Assembly: GCA_007748055.1 (NCBI GenBank) | Contig: CP036279.1 | Coordinates: 1,116,001 to 1,180,000, forward strand | Reading direction: 5' to 3' | DNA from: Kolteria novifilia | GTDB taxonomy: Bacteria > Planctomycetota > Planctomycetia > Kolteriales > Kolteriaceae | Length of the DNA stretch: 64,000 nucleotides | Made by a program: the position numbers and the translations under genes | Notes under the pieces: generated by a model | What the model was told of the DNA's origin: nothing | The model's database searches: none | What the model saw: the letters and a program-made list of their open reading frames with translations, nothing else | Shown: piece by piece, positions 26,895 through 36,193 of the stretch | Layout: each line of letters opens with the position of its first letter | Position numbering within the stretch: the first letter of the stretch is position 1

Positions 26895-28355
26895 ATGCGA
26901 ATTCTCGTCACGGGAGCGACAGGCTATATCGGCGGACGACTCGTATCCCGATTACTCGAGCGGGGACACGAACTGGTCGTGCTCGCTCGCGATCCCTCTC
27001 GAATCGCCAGACGCGCTTGGCTTGACCGGGTCACCGTCGTGAAAGGGGATCTGCTTGACGCCGACTCGCTGGGTCCCGCCTTCGAGGGCGTCGAGGCGGC
27101 TTACTATCTCGTCCATTCGATGTCGACCGCCAGGGACTTCGCGGCTCAGGACCGCCGCGCGGCGGAGAGCTTTGCCGTTGCCGGGAAGGATCTCAAATTG
27201 GTCGTCTACCTTGGCGGCCTGCTTCCCGATGCCCCGAATGTCTCCGAGCATCTGAAGAGCCGCGCCGAGGTTGGAGCGATTCTTCGGGATCGTCTCCCGG
27301 TCACCGAATTTCGGGCCGGCCCGATCATTGGTTCCGGGTCGGCGTCCTTCGAGATGGTTCGCTACTTGACGGAGCGACTTCCGGTCATGGTCGCGCCGCG
27401 CTGGATCGAGAACCGGGTACAGCCCATCGCGGTTCGCGACGTGCTGGCCTACCTCATGGGTGCTCTCGAGAAGGATACACTCGGTGTTGTCGATGTCGGC
27501 GCCAATGTCCTGACGTTCAAGGAGATGATGACCGAGTACGCGAAGGTGCGCGGGCTGAGTCGGCTGATTGTTCCCTTGCCGGTCTTGGCCCCTTGGCTCG
27601 CGGCCCGCTGGGTGGGACTGGTGACCCCAATTCCGAACTCGCTCGCCATCCCTCTGGTGAAGGGACTGGTCAACCCCGTGGTGACCTCGGACGATCGAGC
27701 GAGGGAGATCTTCCCGGAAATCGAGCCGATTGACTACACCGACGCGGTCCGGTTGGCGGTCGAACGCATCGAGCACAACTGCGTCGAGACACGGTGGAGT
27801 TCGGCGCTCGGCAGCACGCCGACGTACCGGATGACGCAGTGGGAAGGGTTGATTCGGGCGGAACGAACGCGTCATGTCGAGGCCGAACCGGCGACGGTGT
27901 TCAGTGTTTTCAGTAGCCTTGGCGGCGACAAAGGATGGCTGGTTTGGAATTGGGCCTGGTGGCTGCGCGGACTCTTCGATCGAATGATTGGCGGCCCCGG
28001 GCTGAGGCGCGGACGGCGGCATGCGCTGGAGTTGCTTCCCGGAGAGGCGGTCGACTTCTGGCGCGTGGAGGAGGTCGATCCGCCGCGACTGCTCCGGCTT
28101 CGCGCCGAGATGAAACTCCCAGGACGGGCGTGGTTGCAGTTCGAGGCGATCCCCGAGGATGGCGGAACGCGCCTGGTCCAATCGGCGCTCTTCGAACCGG
28201 TCGGCCTGCTGGGTGTGGTCTACTGGAACTCGATGTGGCCCGCGCATCTCTTCATCTTCCCTGGCATGATCAACAGGATCGTGCGCGAAGCGGAAGAGGC
28301 TCAGCGGTCGATCCCGACGCAAGAGGAGGAACCTGCGGGTCAGCAATCCCGTTAG
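26895..28355 (+). CDS. SDR-type NAD(P)-binding protein with DUF2867 domain
   Basis: 486 residues from ATG 26895. The N terminus is an extended SDR Rossmann fold (RILVTGATGYIGGRLV), with later blocks VVKGDLLD and AAYYLVHSM of the NmrA/complex-I-subunit-like group. Residues about 320-486 match the DUF2867 domain (HVEAEPATVFSVFSS, GWLVWNWAWWLRGLFD), a steroidogenic-acute-regulatory-like fold. The fused form is widespread in bacteria, with unknown substrate. A quinone- or lipid-related reductase or a regulator is possible. Confidence 0.85.
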   Translation: MRILVTGATGYIGGRLVSRLLERGHELVVLARDPSRIARRAWLDRVTVVKGDLLDADSLGPAFEGVEAAYYLVHSMSTARDFAAQDRRAAESFAVAGKDLKLVVYLGGLLPDAPNVSEHLKSRAEVGAILRDRLPVTEFRAGPIIGSGSASFEMVRYLTERLPVMVAPRWIENRVQPIAVRDVLAYLMGALEKDTLGVVDVGANVLTFKEMMTEYAKVRGLSRLIVPLPVLAPWLAARWVGLVTPIPNSLAIPLVKGLVNPVVTSDDRAREIFPEIEPIDYTDAVRLAVERIEHNCVETRWSSALGSTPTYRMTQWEGLIRAERTRHVEAEPATVFSVFSSLGGDKGWLVWNWAWWLRGLFDRMIGGPGLRRGRRHALELLPGEAVDFWRVEEVDPPRLLRLRAEMKLPGRAWLQFEAIPEDGGTRLVQSALFEPVGLLGVVYWNSMWPAHLFIFPGMINRIVREAEEAQRSIPTQEEEPAGQQSR

Positions 28356-28589
28356 TCGTGGAATCGACCAGCCCGGTCCTGGTGCGACGCATTCTCTCCG
28401 CGTAGGCTTGAAGGGGTGAGCAATCTTGGCGACGCGACGCCATGGATGACTCAGCTCAGGGTGCCGGGCCGCACGCTCGCGTGGGCATGCGGGGAATGAC
28501 CGTCATAGACCATCGCCCCGAATTACCAAATGAACGTGCCGAGCTTGTCGGAGAGATCCGGGAATACGGGCGACGCAAGGAGTTTCTCG

Positions 28590-29216
28590 ATGAGCGTGGG
28601 CATGTCTTGCACGGGATTTGTGACGCTCGTTCTGGCGTCGATGCCTCCCATGCAGCGAACCGACCAGCAGCCCTGGACCCACCCGCCCCAGGCGGACATT
28701 CAATCGCAACTCAAGCGGCTCGACGAGTACGAGTGGGGCGGATTCAGCGACGAGCGCACGAAGGGACTCAAGGCGCAACAGGACGCTACCAACGAGGCCC
28801 GTGACGAGCACCTCTATCAGGAAGAGCGAGCGGCGGGCATGGTGCCCCAGAAGACGTTGCCGCAAGCTCAGCAGAACGACCTCAACGAGGATCGGGCGCT
28901 GGAGAACCGTCAGCGTTTGGCTGGATACGGCAACGATGGGGTCCTAGGGCCTCGGGCCCAAGACGCGCTGACCAACGAGGTTCTTCCCGAGGACGCGCGG
29001 CTTCTCAACCAGGTGCAGCAACCGCTCGTCAACGATTCGCGGATCTCCAGCTTCCTGCAGCGGGAGGGCGTTCGAGCCGACCGAGCCGACTACCACGCCC
29101 AAGTCACCACCTCCTCCGAGTCGAACGCGGTCTCCAACCAGATTCGTCTCGAGCAAGAGGCGGACACGCGGGGCCTCGAGGAAGAGGCGGCCGCCGGACG
29201 CAATGTCGTCGACTGA
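28590..29216 (+). CDS. Hypothetical protein, Gln/Glu/Arg-rich
   Basis: 208 residues from ATG 28590, chosen for AAGGAG at 28577-28582. The first 20 residues are mildly hydrophobic and could be a weak signal peptide. The rest is helical and charged with many Gln, Asp, Glu, Arg and Asn (RLDEYEWGGFSDERTKGLKA, later QQPLVNDSRISSFLQREGV). No family was recognised. It converges with mutS, leaving 67 bases between the two stop codons. Confidence 0.6.
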   Translation: MSVGMSCTGFVTLVLASMPPMQRTDQQPWTHPPQADIQSQLKRLDEYEWGGFSDERTKGLKAQQDATNEARDEHLYQEERAAGMVPQKTLPQAQQNDLNEDRALENRQRLAGYGNDGVLGPRAQDALTNEVLPEDARLLNQVQQPLVNDSRISSFLQREGVRADRADYHAQVTTSSESNAVSNQIRLEQEADTRGLEEEAAAGRNVVD

Positions 29217-29283
29217 TCGCGGTGAGTCGATCGGGATGACGTCGTCATGTCATTATCAGGTCGTCGATGGAAACCCGGACGGC

Positions 29284-31899
29284 TCAACCCTCGTCGTCGC
29301 CGGCCAATTCGGCCTTGAGCTTTCGAAGCAGTGCGAGCGCCTCCGCCTCGCTCAGTTCCTCCGAGTCGACGATCCGAAGTTGGTCCAGCACCGGATGCGC
29401 CGTGATGGTCGGAAAGAGGCTGAGTTGGTGGTAGCTGCGTCGGTGTTTCGTCGGTTGCCCTTGGGGGGGCGTGTGGAGTTGTTCGCCGAAGGGATCGCGT
29501 TCGAGTTGGTCGAGAATCGCTTGCGACCGGCGTAGGACCTCCTCGGGGACGCCGGCGAGTTTCGCCACGTGGATGCCGTAGCTCCGGTCGGCGCCCCCTT
29601 CGACGATCTGGTGAAGGAAGATGATCTCGTCCTTCCATTCCCTCACGGCGACGTTGTAGTTCCCGAGCCCCGCCATCGTCTCCTCGAGTTGAATCAACTC
29701 GTGGTAGTGTGTCGCGAAGAGGGTTCGGCAACGCGTGCGATCGTGGAGGTACTCGGCGATCGCCCACGCCAGCGAGACACCGTCGTAGGTGCTCGTGCCG
29801 CGACCGATCTCGTCGAGGATGACGAGGCTTTTCGCGGTCGCGTTGTTGAGAATATTGGCGGTTTCGATCATCTCGACCATGAACGTGCTTTGTCCCCGTC
29901 CCAGTTCGTCGCTGGCGCCGACGCGGGTGAAGATCCGATCGGCCACGCCGATGGTCGCGGAGTCCGCCGGGACGAAACTTCCGACCTGCGCCAACAAGGT
30001 GACGAGCGCGACTTGACGAATGTAGGTGCTCTTGCCCGCCATGTTGGGGCCGGTGATCAGCATCAGCCGGGTCTCTCCCTCGGCGTCGAGTCGGGTCTCG
30101 TTGGGGATGAAGCGACCCGCTGGCATGGTGACGTCGAGGACCGGATGGCGTCCCCCCTTGATGTCGAGGTCCGAACCCTCGGTGACTTGCGGGCGAACGT
30201 ACTGACGGCTCGAGGCCAACTCGGCGAGCGAGAGCAAGGTGTCGAGTTCGGCCAAGAGCTGCGCGAGACGCTGGAGTTCGATGGTCTGCGACGAGACCTC
30301 GTCGCGCAGCCGCTGGAAGAGTTCGTACTCGAGTGACTTGGCTCGCTCTTCCGCGCCAAGCACCTTCTGTTCGTACTCCTTCAGCTCCGGGGTGATGTAG
30401 CGTTCGGCGTTCTTGAGCGTCTGCTTGCGCTGAAAGTCCTCGGGGATCTTGTCTCGATGGGCGTTGGAGATTTCGACGTAGTAGCCGAAGACTTTGTTGA
30501 AGCCGACCTTGAGCGTTGGGATGCCGGCGCGTTCGGCCTCGCGGCGTTGGAAGTCGGCGATCCACTGTTTGCCGCCGGCGGCGATCTGCCTGAGCTCGTC
30601 GAGTTCGGCATGGTAGCCGTCGCGAATGATGCTGCCGTCGCGAAGTTGGATCGGCGGCTCGTCGACCAGGGTCTCCTCGAGGCGGGCACGCAGTTCGGGA
30701 AAGAGGGACAGGTTCTCGTCAAGATCGGCGTTGTAGCGCGATTGGCGTCCGGTCAGCTTCGCCTTGATCTCGGGGAGCCAACGGAGGGTCGAACGCAGAC
30801 ATGCGAGGTCTCGCGGACTCGTGCGACCGGTGCTCACTCGCGCTGCGAGCCGTTCGACGTCATAGGTCTGTCGCAGCAACTCGCGCAAACGGCTTCGCGA
30901 GGAGGGATCGTCCTTCCACTCCGCGACGGCGCTTTGGCGATAGCGAATCGCCTCGACGTCCAGGAGCGGATGACTGAGCCAGTCCCCCAAGCAGCGAGCG
31001 CCGGCCGCCGTGGTGGTGCGGTCGATCGTCGCCAAGAGCGAGCCCTCTCGTTTGTTCTCACGTAGGGTCCGCGTCAGCTCGAGGCTGCGGCGAGTGGTCG
31101 CGTCGAGGATCATCACGCGGCCCCGATCGTAGGGAATCAGCCGAGCGATGTGTTTGAGATCGGCCCGTTGTGTCTCCATGACATACTGCAAGAGGGCCCC
31201 CGCCGCGAGCAAGCTCGACGCGTCATCGGCGACGCCGAAGCCGGCGAAGGAGGTGACGCCGAAGTGACGCTGGAGCAGGTCGGTGGCGTTCTGCCGGGCG
31301 AAGGTCCAGGGAGGACGCCGGGTAACGACCGCGTTGCTGACGGCGAGGAGGACCTCCGCGGGGAAGGGGTTCTCTTCGGGCACGAGACACTCGCTCGGCT
31401 CAATCCGCGAGAGCTCCTCGGCGAGGAAGTCGTTGGCGACATCGGCGACGGTGAGCCGTCCGGTCGAGACGTCGAGCCAGGCCATTCCCGCGGGTTTCCC
31501 ACGAGGTGCCGCCGCCAGTGTCACGAGGTAATTGGCGGTTCTCGGATCGAGCAGAGCGTCGTCGGTGAGGGTTCCCGGCGTGATGATTTGGGTGACTTCG
31601 CGTTTGACGAGTCCCGTGGCCTGTTTGGGATCTTCGACCTGGTCGCAGATCGCGACCCGTCGTCCGGCGGCCAAGAGCTTGCCGAGGTGTTGGTTCAGCG
31701 CATGGTAGGGAAACCCCGCCATCGGGGTGGCATTGGTCCCCTTGTCGCGACTGGTGAGCGTGATGCCCAGGATGCGCGCCGCCTCCTCGGCATCGTCCTG
31801 AAAGAGCTCGTAGAAGTCCCCCATGCGGAACAGGAGCAGGGCGTCACCGACCTGTTCCTTGGTGTCAAGGTACTGCCGCATCATGGGAGTCAGGGTCAT
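29284..31899 (-). CDS. mutS: DNA mismatch repair protein MutS
   Basis: 871 residues from ATG 31899 (upstream in-frame start at 31944 is less likely). It recognises mismatches and recruits MutL. The mismatch-reading Phe and Glu are in RMGDFYELF. The ATPase holds Walker A GPNMAGKSTYIRQ, Walker B VILDEIGRGTSTYDG and FATHYHEL. The length equals that of bacterial MutS1 proteins, and the C-terminal dimerisation segment is present. No mutL lies in the window. Confidence 0.97.
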   Translation of the reverse strand: MTLTPMMRQYLDTKEQVGDALLLFRMGDFYELFQDDAEEAARILGITLTSRDKGTNATPMAGFPYHALNQHLGKLLAAGRRVAICDQVEDPKQATGLVKREVTQIITPGTLTDDALLDPRTANYLVTLAAAPRGKPAGMAWLDVSTGRLTVADVANDFLAEELSRIEPSECLVPEENPFPAEVLLAVSNAVVTRRPPWTFARQNATDLLQRHFGVTSFAGFGVADDASSLLAAGALLQYVMETQRADLKHIARLIPYDRGRVMILDATTRRSLELTRTLRENKREGSLLATIDRTTTAAGARCLGDWLSHPLLDVEAIRYRQSAVAEWKDDPSSRSRLRELLRQTYDVERLAARVSTGRTSPRDLACLRSTLRWLPEIKAKLTGRQSRYNADLDENLSLFPELRARLEETLVDEPPIQLRDGSIIRDGYHAELDELRQIAAGGKQWIADFQRREAERAGIPTLKVGFNKVFGYYVEISNAHRDKIPEDFQRKQTLKNAERYITPELKEYEQKVLGAEERAKSLEYELFQRLRDEVSSQTIELQRLAQLLAELDTLLSLAELASSRQYVRPQVTEGSDLDIKGGRHPVLDVTMPAGRFIPNETRLDAEGETRLMLITGPNMAGKSTYIRQVALVTLLAQVGSFVPADSATIGVADRIFTRVGASDELGRGQSTFMVEMIETANILNNATAKSLVILDEIGRGTSTYDGVSLAWAIAEYLHDRTRCRTLFATHYHELIQLEETMAGLGNYNVAVREWKDEIIFLHQIVEGGADRSYGIHVAKLAGVPEEVLRRSQAILDQLERDPFGEQLHTPPQGQPTKHRRSYHQLSLFPTITAHPVLDQLRIVDSEELSEAEALALLRKLKAELAGDDEG

Positions 31900-32098
31900 G
31901 AGGCACTCTTCGCACGTGGTGAGGATGCCCGATCGAGGGCGCAAGTCGTTCGAGGTGTTTTAGGAAGATGTGACCGAAGGGGCCGTGAGGTCGGCAAAGG
32001 CGACCGACGGGGTGGTGAAGTTGGCGATTTGGAGCGGAAATTGTCGGAGGGAGCTTCTCGCTGCCCGAGTTCCGCGGCGCCGAAATGATCGCGGTGGC

Positions 32099-32512
32099 CT
32101 ATTCGCGGATGCGCCGCATCTGGCAGACATTGCCTGGGGGAACAAACTGGCAATCGGTCATGTAGGTCCGCATCAGCAAGATGCCACGACCGCAGGGGCG
32201 TTCGAGATTCTCGGGAGCGGTAGGGTCGGGAACGTCGTCGGGATTGAACCCGGGTCCTTGATCCTTCACTTCGATGACGAACTCATCGTCGCCGACAGTG
32301 TAGCGGATGTCGACTTCGAGGTCCTCTTTACAGTCATTGCCGTGGCGAACGGCGTTGACGAGAGCCTCTTCGACCGCCAAGCGAATTCCGAAGATCACAC
32401 GTGAGGAATACTGTGATTGCTTCAGCGACTCGACCAGTTCCTCGATGAACTTGGACGCGACGCTGGGCTTACTCGGAATGCGAACTGACGATAGGTACTC
32501 GGGCCTGTCCAT
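32099..32512 (-). CDS. RsbW-type anti-sigma factor / serine kinase
   Basis: 137 residues from ATG 32512 (ATG 32542 is an alternative; neither has a strong ribosome site). A GHKL ATPase fold is seen: N box EEALVNAVRHGN, G1 box VKDQGPGFNPDDV and G2 box GRGILLMRTYM. Such proteins bind a sigma factor or a partner and phosphorylate a STAS-domain antagonist. The STAS gene lies 177 bases upstream on the same strand. No sigma factor gene is visible. Confidence 0.85.
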   Translation of the reverse strand: MDRPEYLSSVRIPSKPSVASKFIEELVESLKQSQYSSRVIFGIRLAVEEALVNAVRHGNDCKEDLEVDIRYTVGDDEFVIEVKDQGPGFNPDDVPDPTAPENLERPCGRGILLMRTYMTDCQFVPPGNVCQMRRIRE

Positions 32513-32689
32513 GCTGGCACCGTCATTCCCGCAGGGACGCATGAGGAAAAGAGCCGTCGCTAGTTAGCCGACCAACCCCATGGCGTCCGCTTGTCCACTC
32601 GTTGCCCCAGCGATGAGTCGGAGTCTTGAACAACCGAGGCGAAACACTTTGAGTCCGCGATGGAGAGGATCGACCCGACAAGGCTTGAC

Positions 32690-33052
32690 TTACTTGAAGT
32701 CGTTCAAGGCCTGTTCCTGATCATCGTAGATCTGGAAGACCTTGTTGAGCTTGGTGATCTCGAAGACCTCGTAGATCTCGGGTCGGATCGAGCACAGCTT
32801 CAACTGGCCTTTGACCTCTTTGACGTTCTTGTTCATCGTGATCAGCTTGCCGAGCGCGGCACTGGAGAGGTATTCGACCGCGTCGAAGTTCAGCAAGATC
32901 TTCTTGCGTCCCTCTTCCTTCACCAGAGCGAAGAGCTGTTCGCCGATGACTTGGATGTTCTGCTCGTCGAGGATTCGTTTGTCGATGAACGTCACAACCG
33001 CGACATCGCCGACATTTTCGACATTGATGCGACGACGACGACCTTGGGACAT
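32690..33052 (-). CDS. STAS-domain anti-sigma factor antagonist
   Basis: 120 residues from ATG 33052 with GGGGAGAG upstream. The STAS fold is clear: VAVVTFIDKRILDEQNIQVI, then LNFDAVEYLSSAALGKLI, where one of the two serines is the expected phosphorylation site, then LKLCSIRPEIYEVFEITKLN. In partner switching the unphosphorylated form releases a sigma factor from its RsbW partner. The RsbW-like gene immediately downstream is the natural partner. Confidence 0.9.
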   Translation of the reverse strand: MSQGRRRRINVENVGDVAVVTFIDKRILDEQNIQVIGEQLFALVKEEGRKKILLNFDAVEYLSSAALGKLITMNKNVKEVKGQLKLCSIRPEIYEVFEITKLNKVFQIYDDQEQALNDFK

Positions 33053-33470
33053 GACCGGTCTCTCCCCATCCACTCTTCCGACGGACTTGGACCGAACCGT
33101 TCCCGGCCACGCCCGTCTCGCCGACTACCTTTGTACAAACACCGAGAAGCGGAACGTACCCGGCCATCACTTGGCGTGTCGACCCTGGGCCAACCGCTCA
33201 ACCTCGCCGGTGTCGTCTCGCGTTCAGGACCATTCCCACACTATTCTACGTAGCGAATAGGAACCACGATGAGTCATGCCTGAGCATTCCGATTCTTAGG
33301 CTCGTCCGTGGCACTGTCAAGGATATTCCCTTACCCACGTCGCGCCGCGATTCAAGTTCCCCGCCTCGATTCCCCCACGTCGGAAAGTCGGCTTCTCGAC
33401 CGAGTTCTTCTCCTTAAGATACCCCCTTGCGGAAAGTGTGCCCCAATCAACCAACGGCGAGGTGGCGTGG
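33053..33470. other. Divergent gap, 418 bases
   Basis: It lies between the STAS gene (minus) and the M20 peptidase (plus) and should hold both promoters. I see no convincing consensus promoter, repeat or extra gene in it; TAAGAT at about 33415 is a possible -10 without a good -35. Confidence 0.5.
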
Positions 33471-34835
33471 ATGGACCAGGTCGACCAGTACATCTGTTCT
33501 CAACGGGAACGCTACGAGCGGGAGTTGGCCGATCTGCTTCGCATCGCCAGCGTCAGTGCCGACTCCGCCTTCGCTCCGCATGTTCGCGAAGCGGCCCAGT
33601 TCGTCTTCGACAAGGTCCAAAAGAGCGGCCTCGAGACGGAACTGGTCGAAACCGATACCAATCCGCTCATCATCGGCCAGTGGCTGCACGCCGACGATGC
33701 CCCAACCGTCCTGATCTACGGGCACTACGATGTCCAGCCCCCCGACCCGCTCGAGCTGTGGACGACGCCTCCCTTTGAGCCCTCGGTTCGCGACGGCAAT
33801 ATCTACGCACGCGGCGCCACCGACGACAAGGGGCAGATGATGACCCATCTGCAAGCCGTCGAGGCCTGGCTCCACGTCGAGGAGCGACTTCCCGTCAACG
33901 TGAAAGTGATCATCGAGGGGGAGGAGGAGGTCGGCAGCGCCGCGATCACCGACTACCTAGCCACCAACGCGAACCGACTCGCCGCCGACTACATCGTTGT
34001 CAGTGACAACTCGATGTGGGGACCCGACCGGCCAGCGATCACTTACGGGATTCGCGGCATCATCCCCTTCGAGGTGATCGCTCGCGGACCCAACAAGGAT
34101 CTGCACAGCGGCGTCTTTGGCGGATCGGTGACGAATCCCGCCAACGCCCTCGTGTCGATGATGGCCTCGTTGGTCAATTCCCAGGGACGTATCCAGTTGC
34201 CCGGCTTCTACGATGACGTCGTGCCGCTGACCGACGAGGAACGCCGGGCGTACGCGAGCCTCGGCTTCGACGAGGCGGGTTACCAAGCCCAGGTCGGCGT
34301 GAAGGAACTCTTCGGCGAGAGCGGCTACTCCACGCTCGAACGGCGCTGGGCTCGGCCGACGTGCGACATCAACGGCTTGAGTGGCGGCTACCAGGGAGAG
34401 GGCCCCAAGACGGTCATCGCGTCGGAGGCTCGCGCGAAAGTGACGTTTCGGCTCGTCCCGAATCAGTCGCCCGAGAAGATCGCCGCGGCCTTCGAGAAAC
34501 ACGTAAAGGCCCACTGTCCGCCGGGGATCAACTTGGAGATCCTCTTCTACGAAGGGGGCGAGGCCCTGCTTGTGCCGAGCGACAGTCGGGGCATCCAGGC
34601 GGCCCGGCGAGCGCTCGAGGCGATCTTCGAGGTCGAACCGGTGCTCATCAGGGAAGGGGGAAGCATTCCCATCTTCAACGACTTCGTCAAGCACTTGGGC
34701 GCGGAGTGTCTGCTCATCGGGTTCGGGTTGCCCGACGACAACACGCACTCGCCCAACGAGAAGATGTGCTTGAAGGACTACCATCGCGGCATCCGTTCCT
34801 CGGCGCGGCTGCTTGAGGAGTTGGCCAAGCCGTAG
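33471..34835 (+). CDS. M20-family dipeptidase
   Basis: 454 residues from ATG 33471 (GAGGTGG upstream; GTG 33438 is an alternative). Zinc-dependent peptidases of this family cleave dipeptides or short peptides. The metal-site motifs are YGHYDVQP, ARGATDDKGQ, EGEEEVGS and the final HSPNE. The dimerisation lid domain is in the middle. No signal peptide is seen, so a cytoplasmic location is likely. serS follows 83 bases later. Confidence 0.93.
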   Translation: MDQVDQYICSQRERYERELADLLRIASVSADSAFAPHVREAAQFVFDKVQKSGLETELVETDTNPLIIGQWLHADDAPTVLIYGHYDVQPPDPLELWTTPPFEPSVRDGNIYARGATDDKGQMMTHLQAVEAWLHVEERLPVNVKVIIEGEEEVGSAAITDYLATNANRLAADYIVVSDNSMWGPDRPAITYGIRGIIPFEVIARGPNKDLHSGVFGGSVTNPANALVSMMASLVNSQGRIQLPGFYDDVVPLTDEERRAYASLGFDEAGYQAQVGVKELFGESGYSTLERRWARPTCDINGLSGGYQGEGPKTVIASEARAKVTFRLVPNQSPEKIAAAFEKHVKAHCPPGINLEILFYEGGEALLVPSDSRGIQAARRALEAIFEVEPVLIREGGSIPIFNDFVKHLGAECLLIGFGLPDDNTHSPNEKMCLKDYHRGIRSSARLLEELAKP

Positions 34836-34918
34836 ACGATCTGAAGAATCAACCAGTGCCCACGACCGGCGTGCGTTCGATGCGCACGCCAACCGCAAGA
34901 ATCAGAAGGTAGGACATC

Positions 34919-36193
34919 GTGCTAGATCTGCGATTCATTCGAGAAGAGACCGAAACGGTCAAGGAGAACTGTCATCTGCGGCGCATCGAGGCGGACGTCG
35001 ATCGTCTCGTGGAGTTGGCCGCCCGACGAGCCGAGCAGACGACGACGCTACAAGATCTCCAGCGTCAACAGAACGAAGTCGCCAAGAAGACGGGCAAGGC
35101 TAAAGACCCCGAGGAGCGCAAGGGCTTTGTCGAGGAGGGTAAGCGTCTCAAGGCCGAGGCGGCCGCCGCCGAAGAGGACAACCGCAAACTCGGCGAGGAG
35201 ATCGCCGCGATCCAGCGGGTCATTCCGAACCTGACGCATCCCGACGTTCCGCCCGAGGAGGACGCCGTTCTTCGCGAGGTCGGCACCAAGCCGAACTTCG
35301 ACTTCAAGCCGCTCGATCACGTCGAACTGTGTGATCGCCACCGGCTCGCGAACTTCGAGGCCGGGGCCAAGGTCGCGGGAGCCGACTTCTATTACCTGAC
35401 CGGCGATGGTGCTCTGTTGCAGATGGCGCTGGTCCAGTACGCGATGAAGAAGCTCGTCGGCGAAGGGTTCACGCCTGTCATCACGCCCGACTTGGCGCGC
35501 GATCAAGTCGTCGCCGGCACCGGTTTCACGCCGCGCGGTCCGGAGACGCAGATCTACGCGATCGAGGAGACCGACCTCTGCCTGGTCGCGACCGCCGAGA
35601 TCACGCTCGCGGGCATGTATCGCGACGAGATCATCACCGCAACCGATTTGCCGATCCAGATGGCGGGGCTCTCGCACTGCTTCCGGACCGAGGCGGGAGC
35701 CGCCGGACGAGCGACGCGAGGACTCTACCGCGTTCACCAGTTCACCAAGGTGGAGATGTTCGCGTTCACGCTTCCCGAGGAAAGCGACGCGATGCACCAG
35801 CGTCTGCTCAAGGTCGAGGAGGAGATCTTCCAGGGGCTCAACGTTCCCTACCGGGTGCTCGATATCGCGGCCAACGACCTCGGCGGGCCGGCCTATCGCA
35901 AGTTCGACCTCGAGGCCTGGATGCCCGGACGCGGCGACGGAGGTGAGTACGGGGAAGTGACCAGTACTTCCAACTGCACCGACTACCAGGCCCGTCGGCT
36001 CAATATCCGTTTCAAGACGCCGGGGCAGAAGGGAACGACCTTCGTTCACATGCTCAACGGAACCGCGGTCGCGGCGGGACGCGCGATGATCGCGGTACTG
36101 GAGAACAACCAGCAGGCCGACGGGACGATTCGCGTCCCCGAGGCACTCGTCCCGTTCATGGGCAAGGATGTCATCGGCTCGCCGGCGAGCTGA
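34919..36193 (+). CDS. serS: Serine--tRNA ligase
   Basis: 424 residues from GTG 34919 with AAGG/AGGA upstream. It charges tRNA-Ser with serine. The N-terminal helical arm (about 28-100) binds the long variable arm of tRNA-Ser. Class II motif 2 is RTEAGAAGRATRGLYRVHQF and motif 3 ends in the GTAVAAGRAMIAVLENNQ block. Its last 23 bases overlap the end of the converging SGNH hydrolase gene. Confidence 0.97.
   Translation: MLDLRFIREETETVKENCHLRRIEADVDRLVELAARRAEQTTTLQDLQRQQNEVAKKTGKAKDPEERKGFVEEGKRLKAEAAAAEEDNRKLGEEIAAIQRVIPNLTHPDVPPEEDAVLREVGTKPNFDFKPLDHVELCDRHRLANFEAGAKVAGADFYYLTGDGALLQMALVQYAMKKLVGEGFTPVITPDLARDQVVAGTGFTPRGPETQIYAIEETDLCLVATAEITLAGMYRDEIITATDLPIQMAGLSHCFRTEAGAAGRATRGLYRVHQFTKVEMFAFTLPEESDAMHQRLLKVEEEIFQGLNVPYRVLDIAANDLGGPAYRKFDLEAWMPGRGDGGEYGEVTSTSNCTDYQARRLNIRFKTPGQKGTTFVHMLNGTAVAAGRAMIAVLENNQQADGTIRVPEALVPFMGKDVIGSPAS

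Noticed and set aside
28442-28804. A frame overlapping the hypothetical gene at 28590
   Set aside because: Different frame, no ribosome site; the 28590 start has AAGGAG.
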